From NCBI GenBank assembly GCA_002189035.1, contig NEEC01000011.1, forward strand, positions 1,984,001 through 2,048,000: a stretch of 64,000 bases of DNA. The letters are read 5' to 3'. Positions within the stretch are counted from its first letter, which is position 1. Each line of letters starts with the position of its first letter. Shown here in pieces: positions 1 through 18,361 of the stretch. Below the pieces are notes generated by a model, which made no database searches, had not been told where the DNA came from, and worked only from the letters and a program-made list of their open reading frames with translations. This stretch comes from Utricularia gibba. Lineage: Eukaryota; Streptophyta; Magnoliopsida; Lamiales; Lentibulariaceae. A program made the translations under genes and the position numbers.

Positions 1-452
1 ACCTTAGTATACTTTTTTTTATTTTATTTAAAATTACGCTGATTCCATGTGACATATTTATTTTAAAATAGTATTTTTATTAAATGTTTTTTTTAGAAGA
101 AAAAGAAAAGAAGATGTATTTTTGCTCAGGAGGCGAAAAAGACGAAAAAGGGAATGAGAGGAGGTTGTTGACCGGGTCTGGAGGTATGTTTGACGGAACA
201 CGGTGTGTCTCTCCTTCCTCCTCCTTTCGTCCCTTCTGCTTTTCGCTTTCCTTGCAATGCACATTCAGCCTTCCAGAAATTTAGCCTTGAGGCATGGTTT
301 ATATGGTTCCTGATACGCCTTTACGGCTTTGATTCTCAAGTTGTCATTCTTCTTTGTGGGTTTCTCATCGGAGGCCTGTTTGGTCCTGGCGCAGAACTGT
401 CGGGTGCTTCACTGTTTCCGGCTTCCGGTTTGTGTTCTTGGGGTGCTGAGAG
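1..452. other. Upstream region and probable 5' leader of the CDPK gene
   Basis: The first 60 to 100 bases are AT-rich. From about position 190 the sequence becomes pyrimidine-rich and then more GC-balanced, which suits a promoter followed by a 5' untranslated leader for the kinase that starts at 453. An upstream ATG at 190 opens a frame that runs past 453 out of frame with the kinase, so it could act as an overlapping upstream ORF if the leader begins that early. I see no clear TATA box that I would defend. No gene is recognised here. Confidence 0.4.
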
Positions 453-3516
<3,064 letters not shown>

Positions 3517-5647
3517 AATGCCGGCAGTTTGTGCAAAGGATCCGGCAAGTGTTGTCCGAAGTGGCGGCTGTTAAAACTTTGCAATCACTTTGGTGGTTCT
3601 GTTGGCTGTCTGTACAACGAAATCGGCTCAGCAGCAGCATGTCATCTACTTCATTGCCTCCCGCATCCACAAGCTCAATATGGAAGAGCTGCAAAGGCCT
3701 TGGCTTAAACTGGGCATTGGATGTGTGTACTGTTAATTAATTGCCTTGTAAATCAAATTTAAAGTTGAGGTGCTTCTTTGGTCCGTACAAATGTTTTATA
3801 TCGTTAAAAAAAATGGTAAACTATTTGCAAATGGTTTTGGGTTTGAAAGATTCAAGATTGATTTAAATTAGAAGTAAACTATTTTTTAATTTTTTATTAT
3901 AAAAATGTCAAATCGTAGTTGAATTATATTTAAATCATGATGTAATTTTTTTATTTTAAAATGATTCGAATTTAATCTAACTATTATCATGAATGATTCA
4001 TAGTAACATTATTTCAAGATTAGTTGAAGGATCAAGTAATGAGCATTTCAAATAACGCGTGTTTCTTTCATTCCTGCTCAAAGGAACTGGTACTGGGCCA
4101 TGGAGATGGGCTTTTACTGGGTCATTGGTGATGGTACGGGCCGCAGCCCAGCCCATGCGCTGATCCGCTGGAATATTCTGGGCCGCCTGATATTGAGTCA
4201 TCGATGATGGGAATGAAGGATTGGGCTAGGCCATAAGCGAAACAAGTGAGTTGGGCTTGAGTCGTCGTGGCCCAACAGATGGTAATATTCAAGTTCTATG
4301 TCACTATATATTTTATGTCCCTATTTAGATCTTGGTATATGTTTCATACATGGTTTTGATTTAGTTTCAGAGGTATTTTATTTAATATGATTATCTGGTA
4401 ATAAGTTTTAATCAAACTGATGATTTACTTCAAAATCAATTTTTTTTATAAATATGAACAACAAAATAAAATATATGTATTTATGCAAGACTTGGGAATG
4501 ATCTCATGTGGCTGAGCCCCACGATACCATTTCATGCCTCATCCATCCATCCCTCTGTTGCTGTCGTTTTTCCAATTTCCACATCCTCCACCCACCATAT
4601 CTATTGTCTAGTCAACCTCTTGCAAATTTCATTTCTTTCTTCATTGTTTATCATGAATTGTAATGATGAAATTTAAAAAACGAAAAAAAAATGCAAAACC
4701 TGGAAAGAAATCATGGGATGAACATCTCAATGATTAGATACAAATTTCCTCATGATCTCCAACAGGGTGGGCAGAAAGGAACATAGCTGAAACGGAAACA
4801 AAGTGGCAAGGAGGGTTCACACAAGGGATCATTTACAAATGGGAACATCTTTATTTCCCTCTTTTACAAAGCAAGGTAAAAAATTAACAATGAAGGTGCC
4901 AGTTTTTTTTTTCTAACAGATGGTTAGATTCCTAAATCACTCCATGGAAACATATGCACAGGAATAAGAACGATCCATGACACAAGGAGTAGCACTTCCA
5001 AAAACAAGGCCTGCCCTGTCTAAGTAGCAGCCATCCTACATAGGTATCACACAACAGCTCAACAGTTATTCAAACAAGGTTAGCCCCTATGTAGATAACT
5101 AGTGAACTCGCAAAAACAGTGAAATTGGATATATCCTGGACCGGCTGTTCTATGCTACACCTAATTCATCCGGATTACTTTGGGGAAGAAGCAAATAAGA
5201 TAGTCCCTACCATGGTCTATGCATCTCAGAAAAACTGGAGAACAATCGAATAGGTTCTGGATCAACGGTTCTAAGCTATACCTAATGCATTTAGGACAGA
5301 GGAGTCCAGATGGCAGAAATCGGAAAGCACAATTAACCAGCTAGTATGTAAGGCAACTGCACACAATGCAGGTGAAATATAGCAAAAGTAGGATAGGCAA
5401 ATCATCACATTGCATTCCAACAAGGTAAATGAATACGCTGACAAAAACTGCAAGTTTAACATTCCAAAACGAGTAGCCAAAGGATAAACATGACTACACA
5501 GAGTGAGCACCATTGTGATGTGATCAATCTTCGGAGCAGAATACGCTTCAAAAACCAACATTGCAAACCGTCCATAGCAATAAAAAAAGACCCACACAAG
5601 CACATAACCGAGTAAAGCGAGAAACTTTAGGGAGTCAAATCGTTAGT
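3517..5647. other. Intergenic region with 3' flank of the cold-shock gene
   Basis: The part next to the kinase is AT-rich with no recognisable gene. From about 4900 to 5647 the composition is more balanced and lies directly downstream of the minus-strand cold-shock protein gene, so it probably includes that gene's 3' untranslated region. A 110-residue minus-strand frame at 5271-5603 has no recognisable domain and sits inside this likely UTR, so I do not call it a gene. Confidence 0.5.
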
Positions 5648-6378
5648 TCACTCCCGAGGAACCTCTTTGCAGTCCCTAGCGAAATGGCCAAATCCCCCAC
5701 AGTTATAACACTTCCCTCCACCTCCACCGCTGTTTCCCCCAGAAAACCTACTGCCATAACCACCACCACCACCGCGGCTGTACCCTCCTCCACCTCCACC
5801 ACGCATACAATCCCTTGCAATGTGCCCTGGATCCCCACAGTTATAACACGCCCCACCTCCGCCGCCCCGCCGCCACCACGACCGCCTGAGGGACAATCTC
5901 TGGCCATATGCCCATAACCACCACAGGTATAGCATCCACCCCCACCACCGGGGCCTCCGCCACCGGTTACAGCCCCACTTCCAGCGGTGCAATCCCTAGC
6001 CATATGACCAAATTCCCCACAATTGAAGCACTCACCTCCACCACCTCCTCCTCCGCCCCGATACCCATAACCATTACCATCATCCCGCCTATCCGGGAAC
6101 CCATACCCACCGCCGCGGGCGTTTCCGCCACCATTTCCTCGACGTGGAGGCCAATCCACAGGTCCCCCGCCAGGAGCAGTGACATCAGTAGCCTTAGTCT
6201 TGTCTCCGTCGAGTATAATAGTGAATTCCACCTCCTGTCCCTCGCGCAACGTCCGGTAACCCTCCGATTTGATCGCCGAATGATGTACGAACAGATCGTC
6301 CCCGCCTTCGTTCGGCTGGATGAAACCGTAGCCCTTCTGATCCATGAATTTGGTGACCACTCCCTTGCTTCGAGCCAT
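5648..6378 (-). CDS. Glycine-rich cold-shock domain protein with four CCHC zinc knuckles (frame broken once)
   Basis: Nucleic-acid chaperone of the plant GRP2/CSP family, which melts RNA secondary structure in cold and during development. Single exon. I start at MARSKGVV (6378); an ATG five codons upstream (6393) is also possible. Residues 1 to about 68 form the cold-shock domain, with RNP1-like KGYGFI and RNP2-like DLFVHHS. Then come glycine-rich linkers and four CX2CX4HX4C knuckles: [42 protein letters not shown] and [14 protein letters not shown]. Knuckles 1-2 and 3-4 are in different frames. The switch lies in a GC-rich glycine stretch near 5865-5870, and one added base would join them and end the protein at [10 protein letters not shown]. 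Without it, reading runs to 5635 through a frame without knuckles. The fault may be a sequence error (see findings). The family is certain; the integrity is not. Confidence 0.85.
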
Positions 6379-6584
6379 CTTTTCACCCTCCATACAAGAC
6401 GAAAACCCCAGCCCCAATCCGCCCAATACTTTGCTTTCACACTGCCCACGCCTCCCTGCTGTTCGTATTTATTCCGACGGCTTTTTAGCTAGGGCTTCTT
6501 TCACCGCGCCAGTCCAATAAACTCACTTATTCCTTTTGTTAAAATTATTATTATATTCCCCTTATTTTCTCTCCTGTCTTTCTT

Positions 6585-7944
6585 GTACACTTTATCCCCC
6601 CCTTAGCATTGGTTTGCTCTCTGTTAACAGCAAAGTCCACTCTGAAGTTCTCTGGATTTTCTCCTTCATCTTCTCAAATCCTGTTGCCATATCAATTGGC
6701 CTTGTTTTAGTGAATGAACATGTGATGCTCTGAAGCAAGGCGGTTACCTCCTTGTACAGCAATGAGCTACTAGTTGGAACTCCTCTCACAGGCACAACTA
6801 GAGGCATTTTATCTGGTAATCATCATGCTTTACAAAGAATATTTTCCATAAAAAAATGAACGGAAGGGAGCTATTCTGGCTCCTGTGGCTAGAAGCAATG
6901 CAAGGATATGAAACACTGGTTAAGGATGTGCTGCTTTACTGATATTATGATCCTTTGGCATAAGTTTAATAAAAGGGGAGCAGTGGATTCATACAATTAT
7001 GGAAGATCTGTACTTACACAAGAAGTTAGAACATCGCCTTGATCATTCATTGGTGTAAATAAGGCGTTTAACACACAATGACACCTAGTCAAGGGAAGAT
7101 TTGAGCATATTAAAGAGTTAGCAGGATAAATAAACTGATGCACCTGTCTCCTATATAAGCTCAGCTGTTCCAGAACGATACCGTCTACATAAGACCAGAT
7201 GTTTCTAGCTGATAGCAAACAATTAAAGAAGTTTTTTCTAATGATATCATCTTCAAAGTTCGCTGCAAATTCTGACTTAAAATAACAAAGCAAGGTCTTA
7301 CAGCCTTGCAGTCTCCAAAGTCCCCAAGTGCACTGCTTGCAATGGAATATAAGCTAAGCTTATGAGGCTTCCCATTCTTGTCCCTTCTCAGTATGAAACC
7401 TCTCCTGGTTAGATCACATAGTTATGTATATGTCAGCATATGCCATAGTGGTGATCATGCTTCTGTACTGGTTACATTTATCAATGAAAGAATAAGAGGG
7501 ATACCTTCCAGCCCATATCCTATGTTTCTCCAGGGGCATCATCGCCGGTTATCTTCGAATTCAGTAGGCATCTTCCAGTATATGGGTCCTTAGGCTTGAA
7601 ATTGTTCACCACCACCCCTTCTTCTTGCTTCCAGTAGGCATCTGTTGTCACTTAGAACCACCACATGAACCATTTCTGCAGGATAAGGACCCCTGAATCC
7701 AAATTCATCCTCCCAAATTACCCCGAAAAAGCGATTGAAAAATGGATTCAAATCACCTAAAAAAAGCAGGCGCGCCCGTTTCAGCGCCTATCAAAAGAAA
7801 ATACTTGGCGCAACCAGAAACTACCCAGAAAACACACACACACAGAGACACCTTGTTGTAGGTGATTCTTTCTGAGACAACAATGGAGTTTCTAGTAGCA
7901 AGGGAAGTGGATTTGGAGGAAGGCAGAGAGACCACGGCAGCCAT
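6585..7944 (-). pseudogene. Relic of leaf-type ferredoxin-NADP+ reductase (FNR)
   Basis: FNR moves electrons from ferredoxin to NADP+ at the thylakoid. Six blocks lie in the gene's normal order: 7944-7852, transit peptide MAAVVSLPSSKSTSLATRNS ending in an AAG|GT donor; 7651-7505, with [17 protein letters not shown] and [11 protein letters not shown], then TAG at 7520-7522 where the family has Trp; 7382-7302, [20 protein letters not shown] and a GT donor; 7084-7017, VSLCVKRLIYTN, then a 4-nt AATG duplication that shifts frame, then CSNFLC; 6783-6748, GVPTSSSLLYKE and a GT donor; 6680-6585, FEKMKEK and, after a shift, ENFRVDFAV and REQTN. The exons for the LKPG-to-WLFLG region and the C-terminus are missing. 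The FAD-binding RLYS reads SLYS. The relic ends about 200 bp from the start of the cold-shock gene. The introns show it is not a retrocopy. Identification is from remembered family motifs. Confidence 0.9.
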
Positions 7945-8127
7945 TTAAGTTCTGGTAATATGGAAAAATATATTTAAAAAATTAAACTTACGAAGGAAGC
8001 CATTTAAAATAATACAAAAAGGAACCCCAGATGTGAAAATACGAGAGTATCGAACACAGGCAGAGTAGAAGACGTCTGCTGCAAGAAGCATATTCGCACG
8101 AGGTGCTTGGAGTCCCGTACATTGATC

Positions 8128-10669
8128 ATGGTGCTCGAGGTGCTTCTTCTTTTGTTCATTTCTATTTGGTTGTGTTCTTTATCCTTGGACGATGTTTCGA
8201 TTAGGGTTAAATTTTATTGTTTTCTTGGCGATTGGTTTGGTGTTGAAATAGGCGACGATAATCTGCATCGACAACTCCGAGTGGATGCGGAATGGAGATT
8301 ATTCTCCGACTCGTGTCCAGGCGCAAGCGGACGCAGTTAACCTAATTTGTGGTGCAAAAACTCAAGTATTGTTTTGATTTAAAATTTAAGCAGCGAAGTG
8401 TTTCTTTTCTATCACTGAAATTGTGACATTGATCTTTTCGAAATCTCCCTGCTTTTCTTTGCAGTCGAACCCTGAGAATACTGTTGGTGTTTTGACAATG
8501 GGTGGAAAAGGTGTTCGTGTTTTGGTCACTCCCACCAGTGATCTCGGCAAGATCTTAGCTTGCATGCACGGTTGGTTTATAATTTTGAATATTACCGCCG
8601 TAAACTGTGCCATGAGTTTTGACTAGTGAGAGGTTCTAAACTTCAATAATCCTATGATAATTGCTGGTTCTCGGTCTGGCTTTAAGAAATTTGAGAAAAT
8701 ATGATTTATGTCGGTGCTATAGTATCAGGCGTTGTAGTTTTTTTTTGAAGATATAACTTCGTGAAAGGTGTCAAATGATATAAACTGGCTCTTATTTAGC
8801 TATGTTTTTCTACTATCACACAGGTATAGAAATTGGTGGCGACATAAACTTGGCGGCTGGAATACAGGTTGCTCAATTAGCCCTTAAACATCGGCAAAAC
8901 AAGAAGCAACAACAGAGGATAGTTGTTTTTGCTGGAAGGTGTTAACATTTACTATGTGACATGGATATGATGACATGAAAAATGTTTTGATAGTCATTTA
9001 TGGTGTGAATACCTTTTCTGCTTTCAGTCCTGTTAAACATGACAAGAAGGCGCTTGAGCTGATCGGTCGAAAGCTGAAAAAGAACAATGTAGCTCTTGAT
9101 ATTGTGAACTTTGGCGAAGAAGATGATGAGAAGTCTGAAAAACTAGAGGCATTGCTTTCTTCGGTAAATAACAATGATAGCAGTCACATAGTTCATGCTC
9201 CTCCTGGTCCAAGTGCTCTCTCCGATGTGCTTATCAGGTTTTCCCAGTATTAACAATTGGGTTTCTTAAATTCAATGTTACCTTGTATTCAAGATTTCTC
9301 TGGTTTCATGCTCCCATATGCAGCACGCCCATCTTCACTGGCGATGGAGAAGGAGGCAGCGGTTTTGCTGCTTCTGCAGCAGCAGCAGCAGCTGGTGGAG
9401 TATCTGGATTTGAATTTGGTGTAGATCCAAATCTAGATCCTGAACTTGCTTTAGCACTTAGAGTTTCAATGGAGGAGGAAAGGGCAAGGCAAGAAGCAGC
9501 TGCAAAGAAGGCTGCAGAAGATGCAGCCAAACAGGAAGCGGGTCCTGCATCTCAAGACGTGACTATGGTTGAGAATGTGAATCCCGAAGGTTCAGATCCT
9601 GAAAAGAAGAACTATGATTTAATGGTGAGAGGTTCCGTACTGATTATCTTTTTTCATGCCGAAATGAGTGGTCTTGACCCAACTCGCTTGACTGCTGCTC
9701 ATACTTATGCAAATTTGTAACAAATAATACTTATATTATGGTTCATCAATCCTTGCCATACAGGCTCATCGATGGGCTTTTGGAATGCATACGCATTTAC
9801 TTTAATTTTTTACCGATGTTCATGAAACAATCTTAAGAGGTCACATGTTTCTCACAGGACGATGAGAATGCACTATTGCAGAGGGCGCTGGCCATGTCAA
9901 CGGATGATTCTTCTTCCACGGTTGCTGTACGAGACACTGACATGTCTGATATATCTGCTGAAGATCATGATTTGCAGCTTGGTGAGTGCCTATCTTGATT
10001 TGAATCACTTTATTTTTTTCTATTTTCTCTACTTTGGTTGTCTTTAAATTTCACTATTTTGTTTCTAAAATCACAGAAAATTCTTCGTTTTTAGCTCTTA
10101 TTGTGGGTTTCACAATGCCTTTCTTTTCCACACAAGATTATAAAACATGTGGATTGCTTTTTTACATGATCTCATGTTTTGAACTCAGTATTTTGAATAA
10201 TATGTATTAAGACCCAAGTGAATGGGGCCAATTAACGCCACTAGGATAGTATTAAACTTTTCTAAAGCACTTTCATCCAATTTAAACTTTTCATGATTTT
10301 TGCAGCACTCCAGTTATCCGTACAGGAAGGTGCACTCGACCAGTCCGGCCAGACAGACATGAACAGGGTGCTATCTGATCAGTCCTTTGTTTCCTCCATA
10401 CTCGCATCTGTAAGCTGCATGTTATAGTTCTCCCATTTCTTATTCCGTATCAGCCATTAATGCTCGTTGATCAACAGCTTCCTGGAGTTGATCCAAATGA
10501 CCCTCATGTCAAAGATTTGCTCGCTTCCATTCAGAGTCAATCTGAGGTGCGCCCTACTTATCCTCGTTAAAATCTACTTGTTTCCTGTCGTACATCCTAT
10601 GGTGCCTCATGCATTTGGTTGCAGGACAAAGAAGGAGACGAGGCACATAAAGAAGACGAAAAGAAATGA
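8128..10669 (+). CDS. RPN10: 26S proteasome non-ATPase regulatory subunit 4 (RPN10)
   Basis: Ubiquitin receptor in the 19S regulatory particle; it binds polyubiquitin and shuttle factors and steadies the base-lid contact. Ten exons: 8128-8139 (only MVLE), 8252-8365, 8465-8570, 8824-8938, 9028-9237, 9324-9624, 9858-9981, 10306-10409, 10478-10546, 10625-10669, giving about 399 residues, the usual plant length. The N-terminal VWA domain begins [20 protein letters not shown] and contains [19 protein letters not shown]. It is followed by three ubiquitin-interacting motifs: [27 protein letters not shown] and DLQLALQLSVQ. The C-terminus is acidic and lysine-rich and ends EDEKK. All splice phases agree. 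The start is fixed by the tiny first exon, a known feature of this gene. It is transcribed away from the FNR relic; its promoter must lie in about 180 bp or overlap the relic's 5' end. Confidence 0.95.
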
Positions 10670-11233
10670 GCCCTTTCTAGTTGCAGCTGGTATTGATCTC
10701 CCCCCCTGAAGCTTTGATTTACGCGCAGATGCTTTATCCATACTCTTGTGTTCTCTAGGTTTCATTCTTTTTCATGGAACACTCAAAAAAAGCTTGATGT
10801 TTGGGACACTGACCAAGCTTTGCAGCACATCCCACAGTCTGGTACTATCAGCACCTTCTTCTTTGCTATTAACATTTTACAAACAGCTGGTATGATGCCT
10901 GGATTTGCACTGGACTTTTGGTTTGTACTTTCTGATGGATTACAAGTCTTCTTCTTCTGGATGATTGTTTTGAATAAATTTGAAAATTAACTTTCTTATT
11001 GGTATTGTGTGTTAGAAATAATTATATGTAAAATTTTAATATTAGTGTATGAGATAGAATGTTAGAATGGTTAGTTTTGAAAAAGATCCGACAGTTTCAG
11101 TTGTCAATTTTTGGCATGGTAGGTTTGATAATGTTTTTAAAATTTTAATTATATAATTTAAATTTAATTAATATTTATATGTATTACATAATACGCATAG
11201 TAAATTTAATATCAAATATATTGTTTTTTTATT
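10670..11233. other. Intergenic, 3' flank of RPN10
   Basis: The first 300 bases carry several short open frames but nothing that I recognise, and probably include the RPN10 3' untranslated region. From about 10990 the sequence is very AT-rich up to the abrupt start of DUF26-coding sequence near 11234. I looked for the missing signal peptide and first DUF26 half of the next gene and did not find them here. Confidence 0.5.
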
Positions 11234-16835
<5,602 letters not shown>

Positions 16836-17735
16836 GCCGCAGGCCGGTGCCGGCGCCGGCGCTACAAACGCAGGGCAAGCACACACACCTCTCGCTTCCC
16901 ATCCGCTTTGTTCCTCTTTCATTTGGAACGCTGCGCTCTTCGGGGCCACGTCATCAGGATCTGCAATTATTTCGAACGATTAATTACAATGACTTATGAT
17001 TATGATTATTAATTATTAATAATATTTTAAAATGATAAATATATATCTTATATAAATCTATTTAAAATAAAAATATTATTTCAAGAAGTAAATTGGCATG
17101 TCAGTATATTTTATGAAATATTAATATTTATCCTATTGGGTATTTTCGAATTCAATAATAAATTTATTATTTTATATATTTAAAGTTTTAAACTACAAAA
17201 TATTATAATTCGATAAATCAATGAAATGTTATGGGTTATTATTATTATTATTATTATTTTGATTATAAAGATATATAAAAATATGAACATAATATCTATT
17301 GAATCATAAAAATATATATTTGAGTAATATATATGTTTTAGTTAGATTAATATATAGTTTTTGATTTGAAAGAATTCATAAAAATACTATTTGACAAATG
17401 ATTTTTAAACATTTACTATTAAACTAATTAATTTTTATCAGAGTACTATTTGACGAACGCGCCATTTATTCCCATATAAGAAACCCCTTTCTTTTTCTGT
17501 CTTAGCACTCGACCTCATACCTGATTTTTTTTTATGAAAATGATCCAAAAAAAGGGGTGTGAATTAATAAATATTCAAATGTATTGTCACACGTCAACTC
17601 GAATTTCAACACGTTTACTGGGCCCCTCCAATGTAGTCATTCTTGTCGGGCGCGTTGGTGAAATAGCACTACTGTAAAAAACAATTAGTTAAATAGCACG
17701 TTTTCGCAAATCATTTGTGAAATAGCACTTTTATA

Positions 17736-18025
17736 CATTATTTCAAATCGAAAGATATATAATGATTTAATTAAAACATATATATTAATTTCATTTATTT
17801 ATCATAAAGATGTATAAAAATATAAAAATATCAACATAATATATATTGAATCATAAAAATATATATTTGATTAACATGTACATTATTTCAAATCAAAAGA
17901 TATATAATGGACTAATTAAAACATATATATTAATTTCGTTTTATTAATCACAAAAATGTATAGAAATATAAAAATATCAACATAATATATATTGAATCAT
18001 AAAAATATATATTTGAGTAATACAT
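17736..18025. repeat. Tandem repeat, two copies of about 145 bp
   Basis: The stretch starting cattatttcaaatc at 17736 recurs at 17881 with the same order of internal landmarks: gatatataatg, taattaaaacatatatatta, then aatatcaacataatatatat, then tgaatcataaaaatatatat. Differences are scattered substitutions and small indels. A more diverged copy lies at about 17255-17400 (aacataatatctattgaatc and following), so this was probably a longer array. Confidence 0.75.
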
Positions 18026-18165
18026 GTATTTTAATTAGATCAATATATATTTTTAATCTAAAAAACTCATAAAAATACAATTTGACATATTTGAGTAATA
18101 CATGTATTTTAATTAGATCAATATATATTTTTAATCTAAAAAACTCATAAAAATACAATTTGACA
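18010..18165. repeat. Direct tandem duplication, 78-bp unit
   Basis: A unit starting tatttgagtaatacatgtat at 18010 and ending in tttgaca at 18087 is repeated almost exactly from 18088 to 18165. The match seems complete across the unit, which implies a recent slip or unequal exchange. It overlaps the end of the 145-bp repeat. Confidence 0.85.
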
Positions 18166-18311
18166 AATAATTTTCAAACATGTACTATTTAATAAATTAC
18201 TTTATGACAGAGTGTTATTTCACTAATTTACTTTTAGGAGGAAGAACAATTTAATTTTCATTTTCGTTTATGTTTTCATTGACTATTTTAATTTTCATTT
18301 TAGTCATTGTT

Positions 18312-18347
18312 GGAAATCCTTAACTGCGTTTCCGTACACACGGCGGA
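18312..18347 (+). repeat. Short fragment of DUF26 kinase coding sequence
   Basis: The run atccttaactgcgtttccgt followed by acacacggcgga closely matches the receptor-kinase exon at 11408-11442 (atccttaactgcgtatccgt, then acacgcggcgga), with two or three substitutions over about 35 bases. The similarity fades after this on both sides. It lies about 50 bp upstream of the first ARM-type gene copy and looks like a scrap carried in by a rearrangement. Confidence 0.6.
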
Positions 18348-18361
18348 CCCAATTTTGTTTT

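Larger units (their letters stand above)
16836..18361. other. AT-rich spacer with tandem repeats
   Basis: After the RAC 3' end the DNA is extremely AT-rich and repeated (see the repeat entries). I see no coding potential. Near 18312 a short stretch resembles the DUF26 kinase exon (separate entry). The phrase 'aaatagcac' recurs around 17660-17730. Confidence 0.6.

Noticed and set aside
5271-5603. 110-codon minus-strand frame with hydrophobic residues
   Set aside because: Lies in the probable 3' untranslated region of the cold-shock gene; the hydrophobic look reflects A/T-rich codons.
5561-6492. Long plus-strand open frames rich in Pro, Thr and Ser opposite the cold-shock gene
   Set aside because: They are the antisense of the Gly-rich repeat coding sequence and show no domain; the minus strand has clear cold-shock and zinc-knuckle motifs.
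6585-7944. FNR damage explained by assembly errors
   Set aside because: Unlike the six G/C-run sites, the FNR faults include a stop substitution, an AATG duplication and missing exons, which one-base undercalls cannot explain.
17240-18165. CRISPR-like array
   Set aside because: The repeats are long, AT-rich, directly abutting and eukaryotic; there are no regular unique spacers.
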